A DNA stretch of 64,000 nucleotides from Lactococcus termiticola. GTDB taxonomy: Bacteria; Bacillota; Bacilli; Lactobacillales; Streptococcaceae. Location: contig NZ_BFFO01000003.1 in assembly GCF_003116835.1 (NCBI RefSeq), positions 124,001 to 188,000 on the forward strand, given 5' to 3'. Shown here in pieces: positions 42,620 through 51,996 of the stretch; within the stretch, counting starts at the first letter, position 1, and every line of letters starts with the position of its first letter. The translations under genes and the position numbers were made by a program. Under the pieces are notes generated by a model. It did not search any database. It saw only the letters and a program-made list of their open reading frames with translations, and was not told where the DNA came from.

Positions 42620-43543
42620 TCAACCTTGTTTTTTATAGGCCAGCTTGGTCAGGATCAATGTCCGAAAGACCAGCGCGTGGACGAAGCGGTTCTTCTTGAG
42701 CTGCTGGCTCTTAAGCAGCTGACGTCGCCCAGCGAAGTCCTGCTCAAGAATGCCAACATAGTCTTCGATGAGCTGGCGATTTTCAGCTGAGAGCTCAGAA
42801 TTGGCCAGGAGCTTTGCTCCTTGCTTCTGCGAAGAAGTAATCAGCCACCAGTACTTCTTGAGCCAGTTATTGGTCCAGTTTTTGATGCGTTTAGAAAGCG
42901 TTCTGGCCCCCAGCACATTGTCGCCGTGCTGGCGGTAGAGGACGGTAGGCTGGTCAATGTAGACCAGCTCGCCCAGAGCCGCCGCTGCGACCGCCAGATA
43001 CCAGTCGTGCATGATGACGTCATCCGTGTCCGTCCAGCTGTCAGCCAGCTTTTGATTGATCATCATGGTACAGCCTGTGACCGTGTTTTCAGTCAGTTCT
43101 TGATTCAGCCGGGTGTTGGCGTGGTCGGACTGGCTCTTGATCATCGAGTTGCTCAGGACATTGAGTTCCTTATCGACAACCTTGAGGTCAGTATAATAAA
43201 GGACCGGCTTGTCATTGTCATGCAGGTCGGCCGTGGCCAGGACCAGCTCGAGCTTGTTGGGGAGCCAGACATCATCCTGGTCGCAGAAGAAATAAAAGTC
43301 TGCGTCCTCAAGCTTTAAGGCTTCAAAAAAGGAGGGGATGACACCGACATTGGCCCCTTGGACCAGGCGGATGCGAGGGTCGCTCTCGGCAAGACCTGCG
43401 ACAATCTCACAGGTCCGGTCTTTTGAGCCGTCGTCTCTAACGATCAACTGCCAGTCTTGGACGGATTGGGCTTGGATGCTCTTGATTTGTTCTGCAATAT
43501 ATTTTTCACCGTTATAGCTAGAGAGTAAAATATTAACTTTCAA
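42620..43543 (-). CDS. rgpB: Rhamnosyltransferase RgpB
   Basis: A 307-residue GT2 enzyme: KVNILLSSYNGEKYIAEQIK, RDDGSKDRT, and FFCDQDDVW as the metal motif, with IMHDWYLAV further on. It adds rhamnose in the early part of the rhamnan backbone. The start is a TTG at 43543, preceded by GAGGTG at good spacing and overlapping the rgpA end by 11 bases. A longer frame upstream lies inside rgpA and is not coding. Confidence 0.92.
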   Translation of the reverse strand: MKVNILLSSYNGEKYIAEQIKSIQAQSVQDWQLIVRDDGSKDRTCEIVAGLAESDPRIRLVQGANVGVIPSFFEALKLEDADFYFFCDQDDVWLPNKLELVLATADLHDNDKPVLYYTDLKVVDKELNVLSNSMIKSQSDHANTRLNQELTENTVTGCTMMINQKLADSWTDTDDVIMHDWYLAVAAAALGELVYIDQPTVLYRQHGDNVLGARTLSKRIKNWTNNWLKKYWWLITSSQKQGAKLLANSELSAENRQLIEDYVGILEQDFAGRRQLLKSQQLKKNRFVHALVFRTLILTKLAYKKQG

Positions 43544-44669
43544 GGAAGAGCACCTCATATTCTTGGCAGATGGCATCCCAAGTGTACTTGGTCTGGACCA
43601 GCTGCCTTGCCTTTTCCTGGTAAATCTTGCGGTCATAGTCAGAGAGCCCCGGCAGGGCAGAAAGCTTGTCCGGCAGGTTTTGGATGTTAAAGTAGAGGAC
43701 CGCATCTTCTGCTGTCTTCCGGTTAAAGTCACAATCCAAGACCAGGCTGACCGGCGTTGACCAGAGGGCTTCAAGCAAACCAGGATTGGTGCCTCCGACC
43801 TCATGGCCATGCAGGTAGGCCACAGCGTGTTCACGGATAAAGCGGAGCTCTTCCTGATCATAGACGGTGCCCACAAACTTAATCCGCGGGTCTGCCTTGA
43901 AGCCAGTCAAGCGGTCAAGCTCCTCATAAAAAGGATTACCCTCATAATTGGTCACAATGACCAAGTCCTGCTTGAGCTGTGAAGTCACAAAGCTTCTGAC
44001 CAGCATCTCATAATTGTTTTCCGGCACAAAACGGCCAACAATCAGAAAATAGTCGCTGACCTCAAACTTATCAAGTGTAGGCGAGCTCGTCAGGCGAGAA
44101 CTCATCTGCTCAGTCCCGTAGGCGATGACCCGGGTCTTGACCTCGCCGTATTCGGCGGTCAGATAGTCGGCAATCCCCTGATTATCTGAGACAATCAGGT
44201 CGGCATGCTGTACCATCTTCTTTTCGGCATACTTGAGGTAGGCCCGCACAGGCCCAGACCACTTGGTCCGTCGCCACTCGAGGCCGTCAGGATTGACGAA
44301 GACAAGGCCACCGACCTTGTGAATCTTGCGGATGTACTTCTTGATAAAACCGCCGATGGTATTGCCTAAAATATAGAAAATCGGAGCTTCGATGTTCTCT
44401 TCCTTGATGTATTTCAAGGCCTGCTTGATGGCCCGGGCATCATAGGACATGACAGAAGCAGGGCCAAGCTTGGCCGGTTTGACCACGAAGCAGTCTGCCC
44501 CCTCATAATCAAAATGTCTGCCTTTTTCAGTCTTATCATGACTCAGACAGGCGACGTGATAGCGGATGTCTTTTGATTTTTGATTCTTCACGAGGTTTTC
44601 GACAAAGGTCTCAAAGCCACCGTACTGGGCCGGAAGCCCCCGGCTACCGATGATAAAGACGTCGCGCAT
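43533..44669 (-). CDS. rgpA: Rhamnosyltransferase RgpA (DUF1972 / GT4)
   Basis: A 378-residue protein starting with IIGSRGLPAQYGGFETFVE, the DUF1972 signature, then a GT4 domain (FLIVGRFVPENNYEML, HGHEVGGTNPGLLEAL). It adds the first rhamnose to the lipid-linked GlcNAc primer. It follows rmlD with 30 bases between them in the same operon. Confidence 0.94.
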   Translation of the reverse strand: MRDVFIIGSRGLPAQYGGFETFVENLVKNQKSKDIRYHVACLSHDKTEKGRHFDYEGADCFVVKPAKLGPASVMSYDARAIKQALKYIKEENIEAPIFYILGNTIGGFIKKYIRKIHKVGGLVFVNPDGLEWRRTKWSGPVRAYLKYAEKKMVQHADLIVSDNQGIADYLTAEYGEVKTRVIAYGTEQMSSRLTSSPTLDKFEVSDYFLIVGRFVPENNYEMLVRSFVTSQLKQDLVIVTNYEGNPFYEELDRLTGFKADPRIKFVGTVYDQEELRFIREHAVAYLHGHEVGGTNPGLLEALWSTPVSLVLDCDFNRKTAEDAVLYFNIQNLPDKLSALPGLSDYDRKIYQEKARQLVQTKYTWDAICQEYEVLFLES

Positions 44670-44699
44670 CTCCGTCTCCTTTCTTAGATTTTGATGATT

Positions 44700-45596
44700 T
44701 TATTTTTTAATCTCGCCCTTGGCAGCGTCCTTGTTTTCACGAAGGTCGCCCTTGGCCATCATTGAGGCGAGGGCATCCTGCCAGCTTGGAATTTCAAAGC
44801 CAGTCGCCTTGGTCTTAGCCAGGCTCATGGTTGAGTTAAATGGCCGTTTCGCCTTGGCTGGGAATTGACTTGAGTCGACAGGCTTGACTTCAGTGTCTGT
44901 ATCCTTGAGGATTTCCTTGGCAAAGTCATACCAGGTCACGTCTTCGCCAGGAGCCGCATCATTGGTCAGGTGGTAGAAGCCGTAAGCTTGCTTGCTATCG
45001 ACCAGATAGGTCATGAACTCAGCAAGCGTACGGGTCCAGGTAGGACGACCGTGTTGGTCGTTGACGACTGTCAGTGTCGGATGGGACTTAGCCAGATTTT
45101 GCATGGTGAAGACAAAGTTGGCCCCGTAATTCCCAAAGACCCAGGCCGTACGGATGATGAAGTAGTTGACACCAGAATCCTTGACGGCTTCTTCACCCAG
45201 GTGTTTGGTGCGACCGTATTCTGACTCTGGATTTTTTGGAGCATCTTCCAGCCACTCTTCGCCAATCGGCAGAGTGCCACCAAAGACGTAGTCGGTCGAG
45301 ATGTAGACCAGAGTTGCTCCCACACGGGCAGCTGCTTCAGCGATGTTTTTGGTCCCGTCGACGTTGATGAGCTCGTTCAGAGCCTTGCCTTCGTCTTCGG
45401 CCTTATCAACAGCGGTATAAGCCGCACAGTGGTAGACCAGTTCTGGTTTGTTGGCGTCAAAGAAGCTGTCAACCGCAGCCTTGTCAGTGATGTCCAGCTC
45501 AGTTGCATCTGTCGCCGTATAAGTGATATTGCGTTCGTCAAGCAGACGGCGGACTTCTGTACCGAGTTGGCCGTTGCCTCCTGTGATTAAGATCAT
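44700..45596 (-). CDS. rmlD: dTDP-4-dehydrorhamnose reductase
   Basis: A 298-residue short-chain reductase with N-terminal ILITGGNGQLGTEV and the YGRTKHLGEE catalytic motif, plus YISTDYVFGG. It performs the last step of dTDP-L-rhamnose synthesis. It is separated from rmlB by about 1.8 kb of partly broken genes, whereas rmlA, rmlC and rmlB lie together. Confidence 0.96.
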   Translation of the reverse strand: MILITGGNGQLGTEVRRLLDERNITYTATDATELDITDKAAVDSFFDANKPELVYHCAAYTAVDKAEDEGKALNELINVDGTKNIAEAAARVGATLVYISTDYVFGGTLPIGEEWLEDAPKNPESEYGRTKHLGEEAVKDSGVNYFIIRTAWVFGNYGANFVFTMQNLAKSHPTLTVVNDQHGRPTWTRTLAEFMTYLVDSKQAYGFYHLTNDAAPGEDVTWYDFAKEILKDTDTEVKPVDSSQFPAKAKRPFNSTMSLAKTKATGFEIPSWQDALASMMAKGDLRENKDAAKGEIKK

Positions 45597-45613
45597 GGTG
45601 TTTGTCTTATCCT

Positions 45614-45730
45614 ATTCTGTGATGTACTGATATTTTTTGTGGAAATTAAAGGCGGAAATGTCCTTGATTTGCTTGCTTTCATCGTCATTCCCTCCCGGTT
45701 CATTCCGATAAATCTCTACTGTTTTTCCAA
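45614..45730 (-). pseudogene. Possible tail of a lost gene
   Basis: In the frame ending with TAG at 45616-45614 the residues TVEIYRNEPGGNDDE, IKDISAF and HKKYQYITE look protein-like, but there is no start codon or Shine-Dalgarno. The end resembles the end of the adjacent 106-residue gene (AKKYQILEKQ), so it may be the tail of a paralogue or of the same gene after a frameshift. Confidence 0.35.
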
Positions 45731-46036
45731 AATTTGATACTTCTTTGCAAAGCTCCTAGCAGAGACGATTTTACCATTGGTCAGGTCAATCACGTCCCCC
45801 AGGTCAGCCATTTCAAGCTGGCCAAAACCAGCGACATAACCTCCGACACCACCAGCAGCTCCTGCAGAGAAGCTCCTAGACGCCGAGGGCTTGAGATAGG
45901 CCCAGCGTAAGCGCAAACGATTGCCGACCCAGGTCAGGTTGCCCGCTTCAAAGGCGGAGCGGACCCAGTCGGGTTGCTCGCCCGTCTTTGAGATTTGCCA
46001 GACCTCGACTTCTTCTCCCTTAAAAATCACCTTCAT
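45716..46036 (-). CDS. Hypothetical 106-residue protein
   Basis: A small protein (begins MKVIFKGEEVEVWQISKTG) with a Gly/Ala-rich middle (AGAAGGVGGYVAGFG) and no domain that I recognise. AGGAGG precedes the start. It sits in the block of accessory genes between rmlB and rmlD, 11 bases after a frameshifted oxidoreductase. The frame ends early compared with a protein-like continuation in another frame, so it may itself be truncated. Confidence 0.5.
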   Translation of the reverse strand: MKVIFKGEEVEVWQISKTGEQPDWVRSAFEAGNLTWVGNRLRLRWAYLKPSASRSFSAGAAGGVGGYVAGFGQLEMADLGDVIDLTNGKIVSARSFAKKYQILEKQ

Positions 46037-46047
46037 AGGATGTCCTC

Positions 46048-46676
46048 CTAATTGCCGTAAATACCGATGTGCTCCCGCTGATGCTCGCCAGTGACGACCA
46101 GGTCAATCATGGCTGCAGCGTAGTCTTTATATGAGACTTCAGACTCGCCCTTGCTGTTAAAACGCAAGATATTGTCTGTGATGGTCACATCGCCCGTCTC
46201 TTCTCCGTCAGGATTGAGCAGGTCGGCTGGTGAAAAGTAGGTCCAGTTGAGCTCGGACTGCTTGATGATTTCGCTGGCCTTGGCAAGCTCACGAGGTGTG
46301 GCAATCCAAGGGGCATTTTGGTCCATGGTCTCCCAGTGCTTCTTGCTGTGGCTCTCGTCAGTATAAAGCGAGCCGGCCCCCCCATGATGAGGAGACGGAC
46401 ATTTGAACCCGTCAAAATCTCCTTGAGATGGGCAAAGAGCTTGTGGTAGCTCTCTTCGTCGCCTTCAGCCGCCCGATAAGCGACAATGACCGCATCAAAA
46501 GCGGTCAAATCACTGGCAGTGAGCTTGAAGACGTCTTTTTCGAGTGCCGGCACGTCCTGCTTTAATTTCTTAGCATCGCGGACGATGGCTGTGACATCAA
46601 GGCCTCTTTCGACAGCCTTGTCGAGCATGAGACCGCCGGCATGGCCGGTGGCTCCGATGACGGCGAGTTTTGTCAT
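46048..46676 (-). pseudogene. NAD(P)-binding oxidoreductase, frameshifted
   Basis: The N-terminal part (46676 to about 46377) reads LAVIGATGHAGGLMLDKAV and ends at RLLIMGG; the C-terminal part reads in another frame from about 46380 to 46048 (MDQNAPWIATPREL, NWTYFSPADLL). The join is a run of seven G (46383-46377 on the minus strand). Eight G would restore one frame of about 210 residues with GGAGSLY, as in NmrA-like SDR proteins. It is either a true pseudogene, a slippage-switched gene or a sequence error. Confidence 0.75.
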
Positions 46677-46723
46677 AAGGCGCTCCTTTACATGTTGGAT
46701 CGATAGTTAGTTATTTGTTGTGT

Positions 46724-47399
46724 TCATCTTTCAGACTTCTTCGTCTTACTCAGCATAAATGCTGCAATCATCAACCCTGAGGCAACGAGCAGCAATAGGC
46801 CGCTGATGGCAGCTAAGCCAGAAAGCATCTCATAACAAGCCCAAAGGGCGTTAAAGATGCCGAGCAGTAGGGCAATTACCGGCCAGACCCCTCCCTTCTT
46901 AAAAAAGACAAAGGAGAGCCAGACGAGGAGAAATTGAAGGGCAGCCAGGAATAAAACTAAGCCTGCATTGCTACCACCCACCAATACTACGGGCCCGCCA
47001 TTGATCAGCGTGCCGTTGGCTCCCCAGCTTCCAGCAGGACCAAGGCTTGCGAGCATCAAGGCCTTATAATTTTGATTGGACGTGGCCAAAAAATATAAGA
47101 TAGCGGCCGCCAGCATGACGCCTCGGCCCGATGAGAACATTTGCCGATTGCTACGGCTTGCTGGATTATCTGCTAGACTGACCGGCAGGTCGTCATAAAA
47201 AGCTTGGAGCGAGAGGGGCAGGAGCTTGTGCTCAGCTTTCGTCTCAAGAAAAGCTTGAATCTTTTCAAGAATATAAGTGACGTTTGCCCCCTTTTTCTAG
47301 GGCCTCTTTACTTTTCAAAAGATAGTCACGTTCTTCAGAAGAGACTGCCTCGTCTAAGATAAGATTATAAAGCCTGACTAAAACTTCTTCTCGCTCCAT
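46724..47399 (-). pseudogene. Bacteriocin-immunity-like membrane protein, frameshifted
   Basis: ATG 47399 has GGAGGAGGG upstream. The first 37 or so codons give MEREEVLVRLYNLILDEAV and SKEALEK, which resembles the enterocin A immunity family (YNLIL and LEKG patterns). The frame then stops early. Removing one G from the five-G run at 47291-47287 continues it (ANVTYILEKIQAF), through the four-helix membrane part (about 46724-47140), to a ~225-residue protein. The immunity call is from pattern memory only. Confidence 0.55.
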
Positions 47400-47413
47400 C
47401 TTCCCTCCTCCTT

Positions 47414-48484
<1,071 letters not shown>

Positions 48485-49081
48485 TTAACCTAAGAGGTCT
48501 TTTGTTAACGGCTTAACGTCTTTAAGCATGGGGTGATTCTTGTCCGCTTCAGAGACTTCAGCCTCGGCCAAATTCTCCCATTTCACACCGACCGCTGGGT
48601 CAGCGTAGTTGACAAAGGCGTATTTTGGCTTGAGTTCGAGGGCCCAGTAGTCATTGACCAGGTAGCTGTAAGACACCGTGTCAGAGAGGACCTGGAAGCC
48701 ATTGGCTACGCCACGAGGGACAAAGATGCCCTTGCTGGCGTCGATGACCGTCTGGTAGGTCTGGCCAAAGCTCTCTCCTTCGCGCAGGTCAACCCAGGCA
48801 CCGAGGACCTTTCCGCCGTCAGCAACAGAGATGTACTTGTCCCAAGGCTCAGCGTGAAGGCCGCGCAGGACGTTCTTGCGGGAAAAGCTGACATTGTTTT
48901 GCAGCTTGCCTTCAGCAAAGAAGCTCTCAGGAAAGCCCAGTGGCAACATCTTTTCTTTTTGGAAATTTTCCTTAAACCAGCCCCGGTTGTCGCCGTGGAC
49001 AGGGATGTCAAACTCCAGCATGCCTGGAATCTGCTCGATTTTGCGAGCAGCCAGTGTTTTTTCAAAAAATTCTTCAGTCAT
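48485..49081 (-). CDS. rmlC: dTDP-4-dehydrorhamnose 3,5-epimerase
   Basis: A 198-residue cupin-fold epimerase: DNRGWFKENF, RKNVLRGLHAEPWDKYI (with the catalytic His in GLHAE) and KGIFVPRGVANGFQVL. It carries out the third step of dTDP-rhamnose synthesis. It follows rmlA with 24 bases between them. Confidence 0.96.
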   Translation of the reverse strand: MTEEFFEKTLAARKIEQIPGMLEFDIPVHGDNRGWFKENFQKEKMLPLGFPESFFAEGKLQNNVSFSRKNVLRGLHAEPWDKYISVADGGKVLGAWVDLREGESFGQTYQTVIDASKGIFVPRGVANGFQVLSDTVSYSYLVNDYWALELKPKYAFVNYADPAVGVKWENLAEAEVSEADKNHPMLKDVKPLTKDLLG

Positions 49082-49105
49082 ATTTACTTTATTTCCTGTT
49101 AATGC

Positions 49106-49975
49106 TTATTTGTCGCCGACCAAACGGAGCAGATACTGGCCGTATTCATTTTTCTTAAGCGGTTGAGCAAGCTTGCGGACATCGTCAGCTGAGATGTAAC
49201 CCACCCGCCAAGCGATTTCTTCAAGATTGGCCACTTGGACATTTTGCATGCGTTGGACAGTCTCGATGTATTGAGCGGCTTCCAGCAAGCTTTCATGTGT
49301 CCCGGTGTCAAGCCAGGCGAAGCCACGGCCCATGAGTTCGACTGAAAGGTCGCCGCGTTCAAGATAAGCCTTGTTCACATCTGTGATTTCAAGTTCACCA
49401 CGAGGAGATGGCTTGATGTTTTTAGCGATTTCTACCACGTCATTGTCATAGAAGTAAAGACCAGTGACGGCATAGTTAGACTTAGGCACTTCAGGCTTTT
49501 CTTCGATAGAGACAGCGTTCATGTCTTTGTCAAACTCAACGACACCAAAACGTTCTGGGTCTGGGACCTGATAGCCAAAGACTGTCGCACCTTTTTCTTT
49601 AGACGCCGCCTTTTGGAGCATTTTAGACATGCCTGGACCGTGGAAGATATTGTCACCGAGAATCAAGGCAACAGAGTCATCTCCGATAAAGTCCGCCCCG
49701 ATGATAAAGGCTTGGGCGAGGCCGTCTGGGCTAGGCTGTACGGCATATTCCAGATTGATACCAAACTCAGAACCGTCCTGGAGGAGGTCCTTAAATCTTG
49801 GAGTATCTTCTGGTGTAGAGATAATCAAGATGTCTTTGATGCCAGCCAGCATCAAGGTTGACAATGGATAGTAAATCATTGGTTTGTCGTAGATAGGCAT
49901 CAGTTGTTTTGATGCCGCCCGAGTCAATGGGTAAAGACGTGTGCCGGATCCACCAGCTAAAATAATCCCTTTCAT
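49106..49975 (-). CDS. rmlA: Glucose-1-phosphate thymidylyltransferase
   Basis: A 289-residue nucleotidyltransferase: [36 protein letters not shown] and [10 protein letters not shown]. It forms dTDP-glucose, the first step to dTDP-rhamnose, and is the first gene of the polysaccharide region. ATG 49975 is preceded by GAGGTGG; a promoter with an extended -10 lies 33 bases upstream. Confidence 0.97.
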   Translation of the reverse strand: MKGIILAGGSGTRLYPLTRAASKQLMPIYDKPMIYYPLSTLMLAGIKDILIISTPEDTPRFKDLLQDGSEFGINLEYAVQPSPDGLAQAFIIGADFIGDDSVALILGDNIFHGPGMSKMLQKAASKEKGATVFGYQVPDPERFGVVEFDKDMNAVSIEEKPEVPKSNYAVTGLYFYDNDVVEIAKNIKPSPRGELEITDVNKAYLERGDLSVELMGRGFAWLDTGTHESLLEAAQYIETVQRMQNVQVANLEEIAWRVGYISADDVRKLAQPLKKNEYGQYLLRLVGDK

Positions 49976-50007
49976 GAGCCACCTCATATTCATAGTTATT
50001 CAGGCTA

Positions 50008-50036
50008 ATTATACCACAAATGCCATCTGCTGTCAC
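50008..50036 (-). promoter_or_regulatory. Promoter of the rml-rgp region
   Basis: On the minus strand GTGACA (50036-50031), 17-base spacer and TATAAT (50013-50008) with TGG before it. It is the only strong promoter seen upstream of rmlA. The direct repeat CACAAATGCCATC occurs twice around it (about 50014-50046). Confidence 0.7.
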
Positions 50037-50088
50037 AAATGCCATCAAAAACAGCTCGCAAAGCACCGCCCTTAAAGGCTTTCAAGCA

Positions 50089-50120
50089 ATGAAAAAACAC
50101 CTTCAAAATGAAGATGTCTC
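50089..50120 (-). terminator. Terminator of the DUF1129 gene
   Basis: On the minus strand ACATCTTCA and TGAAGGTGT form a 9-bp stem (one G-T) followed by TTTTTTC, right after the stop codon. Confidence 0.75.
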
Positions 50121-50121
50121 A

Positions 50122-50805
50122 TTATTGCTTATTTCTAACCGTAGAAGTCGGAGCCATGGCAGAACGGATGTCATAGCGTTTCTTCAGCCACCACTTGAGG
50201 ACCAAAAGAAGGACACCGACCAAGGCCATCAGCCAAGGGTTAAAGCTTGGATTGACAGAAGCTGGCAAAAGGCTAGCCCCAAGGGTCAGACCAAACCAGG
50301 CCGCTGTCGCAAGGAGGACCAGGCCGACACCCTTCCAAGACCACTTGTTTCCAGAGCCCGCTTTACTATAGAAGAAACGGTAGACCAGATACATAACCAG
50401 CCCCGCCATCGCTGCCATGACGACCGCCATGGTCAAGCCGTAAACACGGGCTCTTGGTGTAAACATCGTCATGACACCGTTCAGGAGCATGATGAAGCCG
50501 AGAAAGAGCAGGCTAGAGTCCAACCACATGAGCCAAGGGGTCTCGTTACTACCGACACGGCTACCTGCCGCAGGCTTGGCTTTTTTCTTGTCCGCTGTCA
50601 GGCTGGCCACAAATTCGGTCGGTGTGCCCAGGATTTTTTTAGCGAGCAGGCCGTTGCCTTGGCCTTCGATGATTTTTGGCAGGGCTTCAGAGAGAATCGT
50701 CTTGATTTCCTCGTCGCTTTTTCCAGCCAGGACCAGTTGCTTGGTCACGCTGTGGATGTATTCCTTGTTTTTTCCGGTTAATAGGTCGATTGATAGATTT
50801 TCCAT
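50122..50805 (-). CDS. DUF1129-family membrane protein
   Basis: A 227-residue protein: a soluble helical N-terminus (about 1-85, ENLSIDLLTGKNKEYIHSV) and five membrane helices after it. DUF1129 (YibA-like) proteins are common in lactic acid bacteria, with no defined role. ATG 50805 lies 7 bases after an extended -10 (TGA TAAAAT) without a Shine-Dalgarno, so its mRNA is probably leaderless; a start 12 codons further upstream would lie in the promoter. It is divergent from rpmB. Confidence 0.8.
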   Translation of the reverse strand: MENLSIDLLTGKNKEYIHSVTKQLVLAGKSDEEIKTILSEALPKIIEGQGNGLLAKKILGTPTEFVASLTADKKKAKPAAGSRVGSNETPWLMWLDSSLLFLGFIMLLNGVMTMFTPRARVYGLTMAVVMAAMAGLVMYLVYRFFYSKAGSGNKWSWKGVGLVLLATAAWFGLTLGASLLPASVNPSFNPWLMALVGVLLLVLKWWLKKRYDIRSAMAPTSTVRNKQ

Positions 50806-50858
50806 AAGCCCTATTTTATCAAAAAATAGACTTTTTTTCATCTTCTTAAAAAAATATC

Positions 50859-50887
50859 TTGATTTTTTTCCCTGACTTTGTTATACT
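50859..50887 (+). promoter_or_regulatory. rpmB promoter
   Basis: TTGATT (50859-50864), 17-base spacer, TATACT (50882-50887), giving a 5' leader of about 50 bases with a strong AGGAGG before rpmB. Confidence 0.75.
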
Positions 50888-50943
50888 ATTCCAGTATGTG
50901 ATCTTTGATGAAGAGCATAGAATATGTATAGGAGGATAAGCAC

Positions 50944-51138
50944 ATGTCAAAAGTATGTTATTTTACTGGTCGCAAGACTGTTTCAAGTAATAACCGCTCA
51001 CACGCGATGAACCAAACAAAACGCGTGGTAAAACCAAACCTTCAAAAAGTTAAAATCGTTGAAAACGGTAAAGTGAAAGAAGTTTGGGCATCTGCAAAAG
51101 CATTGAAGAAATTGCCTGCAGGCGTTGAACGTGTTTAA
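50944..51138 (+). CDS. rpmB: 50S ribosomal protein L28
   Basis: A 64-residue protein beginning [20 protein letters not shown], the normal L28 start (one Cys only, so not the four-Cys zinc form). Codon use is that of a highly expressed gene. It is transcribed alone, with a clear promoter and terminator. Confidence 0.97.
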   Translation: MSKVCYFTGRKTVSSNNRSHAMNQTKRVVKPNLQKVKIVENGKVKEVWASAKALKKLPAGVERV

Positions 51139-51148
51139 TTAATAAATT

Positions 51149-51172
51149 GAAGCACCTTAGGGTGCTCTTTTT
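51149..51172 (+). terminator. rpmB terminator
   Basis: AGCACC ttag GGTGCT followed by CTTTTTATTTTT. Confidence 0.85.
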
Positions 51173-51192
51173 ATTTTTCTCTGGGGCATTTG

Positions 51193-51342
51193 GTTCGCTG
51201 CGTTTCAGAAATCCAGCAAAAACATTGTGGGGCCCGCAAGCAGACTGCTTCGCAGTCTCATTGCTAAAACTGGAGCCCTACGATCTCCATTTTTGCCTTA
51301 TTCCACTATGTTTTGCTGGATTTCTTACACTCCGCTTGTGCT
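51193..51342 (+). repeat. Structured intergenic repeat, copy 13
   Basis: The outer arms AGAAATCCAGCAAAA and TTTTGCTGGATTTCT are perfect complements. Hairpin 1 is AGACTGC ttc GCAGTCT closed by GCAA/TTGC. Hairpin 2 is AAAACTGGAG with CTCCATTTTT. It is paired tail-to-tail with copy 14 between rpmB and asp23. Confidence 0.85.
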
Positions 51343-51379
51343 ATTTCTGACCTGAAAATCGGAATGCAAGGAAATCTAG

Positions 51380-51529
51380 GCACTAGTGGAGCTTCAGGGC
51401 AGTTGGGATCAAGCATGAAATTTGGCAGATTCGGAGACCCGAAGGGGCTCAAAATCTAGGAATGGAAGCCGAAGGCTTCGCTTCCGGCCTCACGCTTGCA
51501 TCCCAACTGCCCTGAAGCGGAACGCCCCT
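51380..51529 (-). repeat. Structured intergenic repeat, copy 14
   Basis: The outer arms CTTCAGGGCAGTTGGGAT and ATCCCAACTGCCCTGAAG are 18-base perfect complements, quite unlike those of copy 13. Hairpin 1 is closed by GGAA/TTCC. Nothing else is seen in the gap 51173-51560. Confidence 0.85.
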
Positions 51530-51603
51530 ATAAGCTCCCCTACTATATAATTTCTTAAAAATATGGTAAAATAAAGTGATTATTAAATCTAATATGGAGG
51601 AAA

Positions 51604-51996
51604 ATGCAGTTTTTCACCTGCATGACTAAAGACATGACTGTTACGTTTAACACACAACAAGGTAATGTTGACATTGCCACAGAAGTCATCGCAACCGTTG
51701 TCGGTGCCAGCACGACTGAAATTTTTGGTGTCGTCGGCATGACCAGCCAAAATGCGGTCAAAGACAATGTCAGAAACATCCTTCGCCAAGAAAATTATTC
51801 TAAGGGCGTTGTGGTTAAAACAGAAAACAATGAAACCTCTGTCGATGTCTACGTCGTGGTCAGCTACGGCGTAAAAATCTCAGAAGTCGCAAAAAATATC
51901 CAAGAGCGTGTTCGCTTTAACTTGGAAAATCAGCTCGGCATTATGGCTGCTAAGGTCAATGTCTATGTACAAAACGTGAAGGTGGTCGAAGACTAG
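51604..51996 (+). CDS. Asp23/Gls24 family protein (YloU-like)
   Basis: A 130-residue protein of the Asp23 family: DIATEVIATVVGASTTEIFG and VKISEVAKNIQERVR. YloU-type members are small soluble proteins always found before fakA in Firmicutes and thought to act at the membrane or in envelope stress. ATG 51604 is close to GGAGG (3 bases), so a start at 51622 (MTKD) cannot be excluded. An extended -10 (TGG TAAAAT, 51567-51572) lies upstream. The stop shares one base with the fakA start. Confidence 0.88.
   Translation: MQFFTCMTKDMTVTFNTQQGNVDIATEVIATVVGASTTEIFGVVGMTSQNAVKDNVRNILRQENYSKGVVVKTENNETSVDVYVVVSYGVKISEVAKNIQERVRFNLENQLGIMAAKVNVYVQNVKVVED

Noticed and set aside
50020-50781. 253-codon plus-strand open frame opposite the DUF1129 gene
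   Set aside because: It is opposite a recognised membrane protein, has no Shine-Dalgarno, and runs through that gene's terminator.
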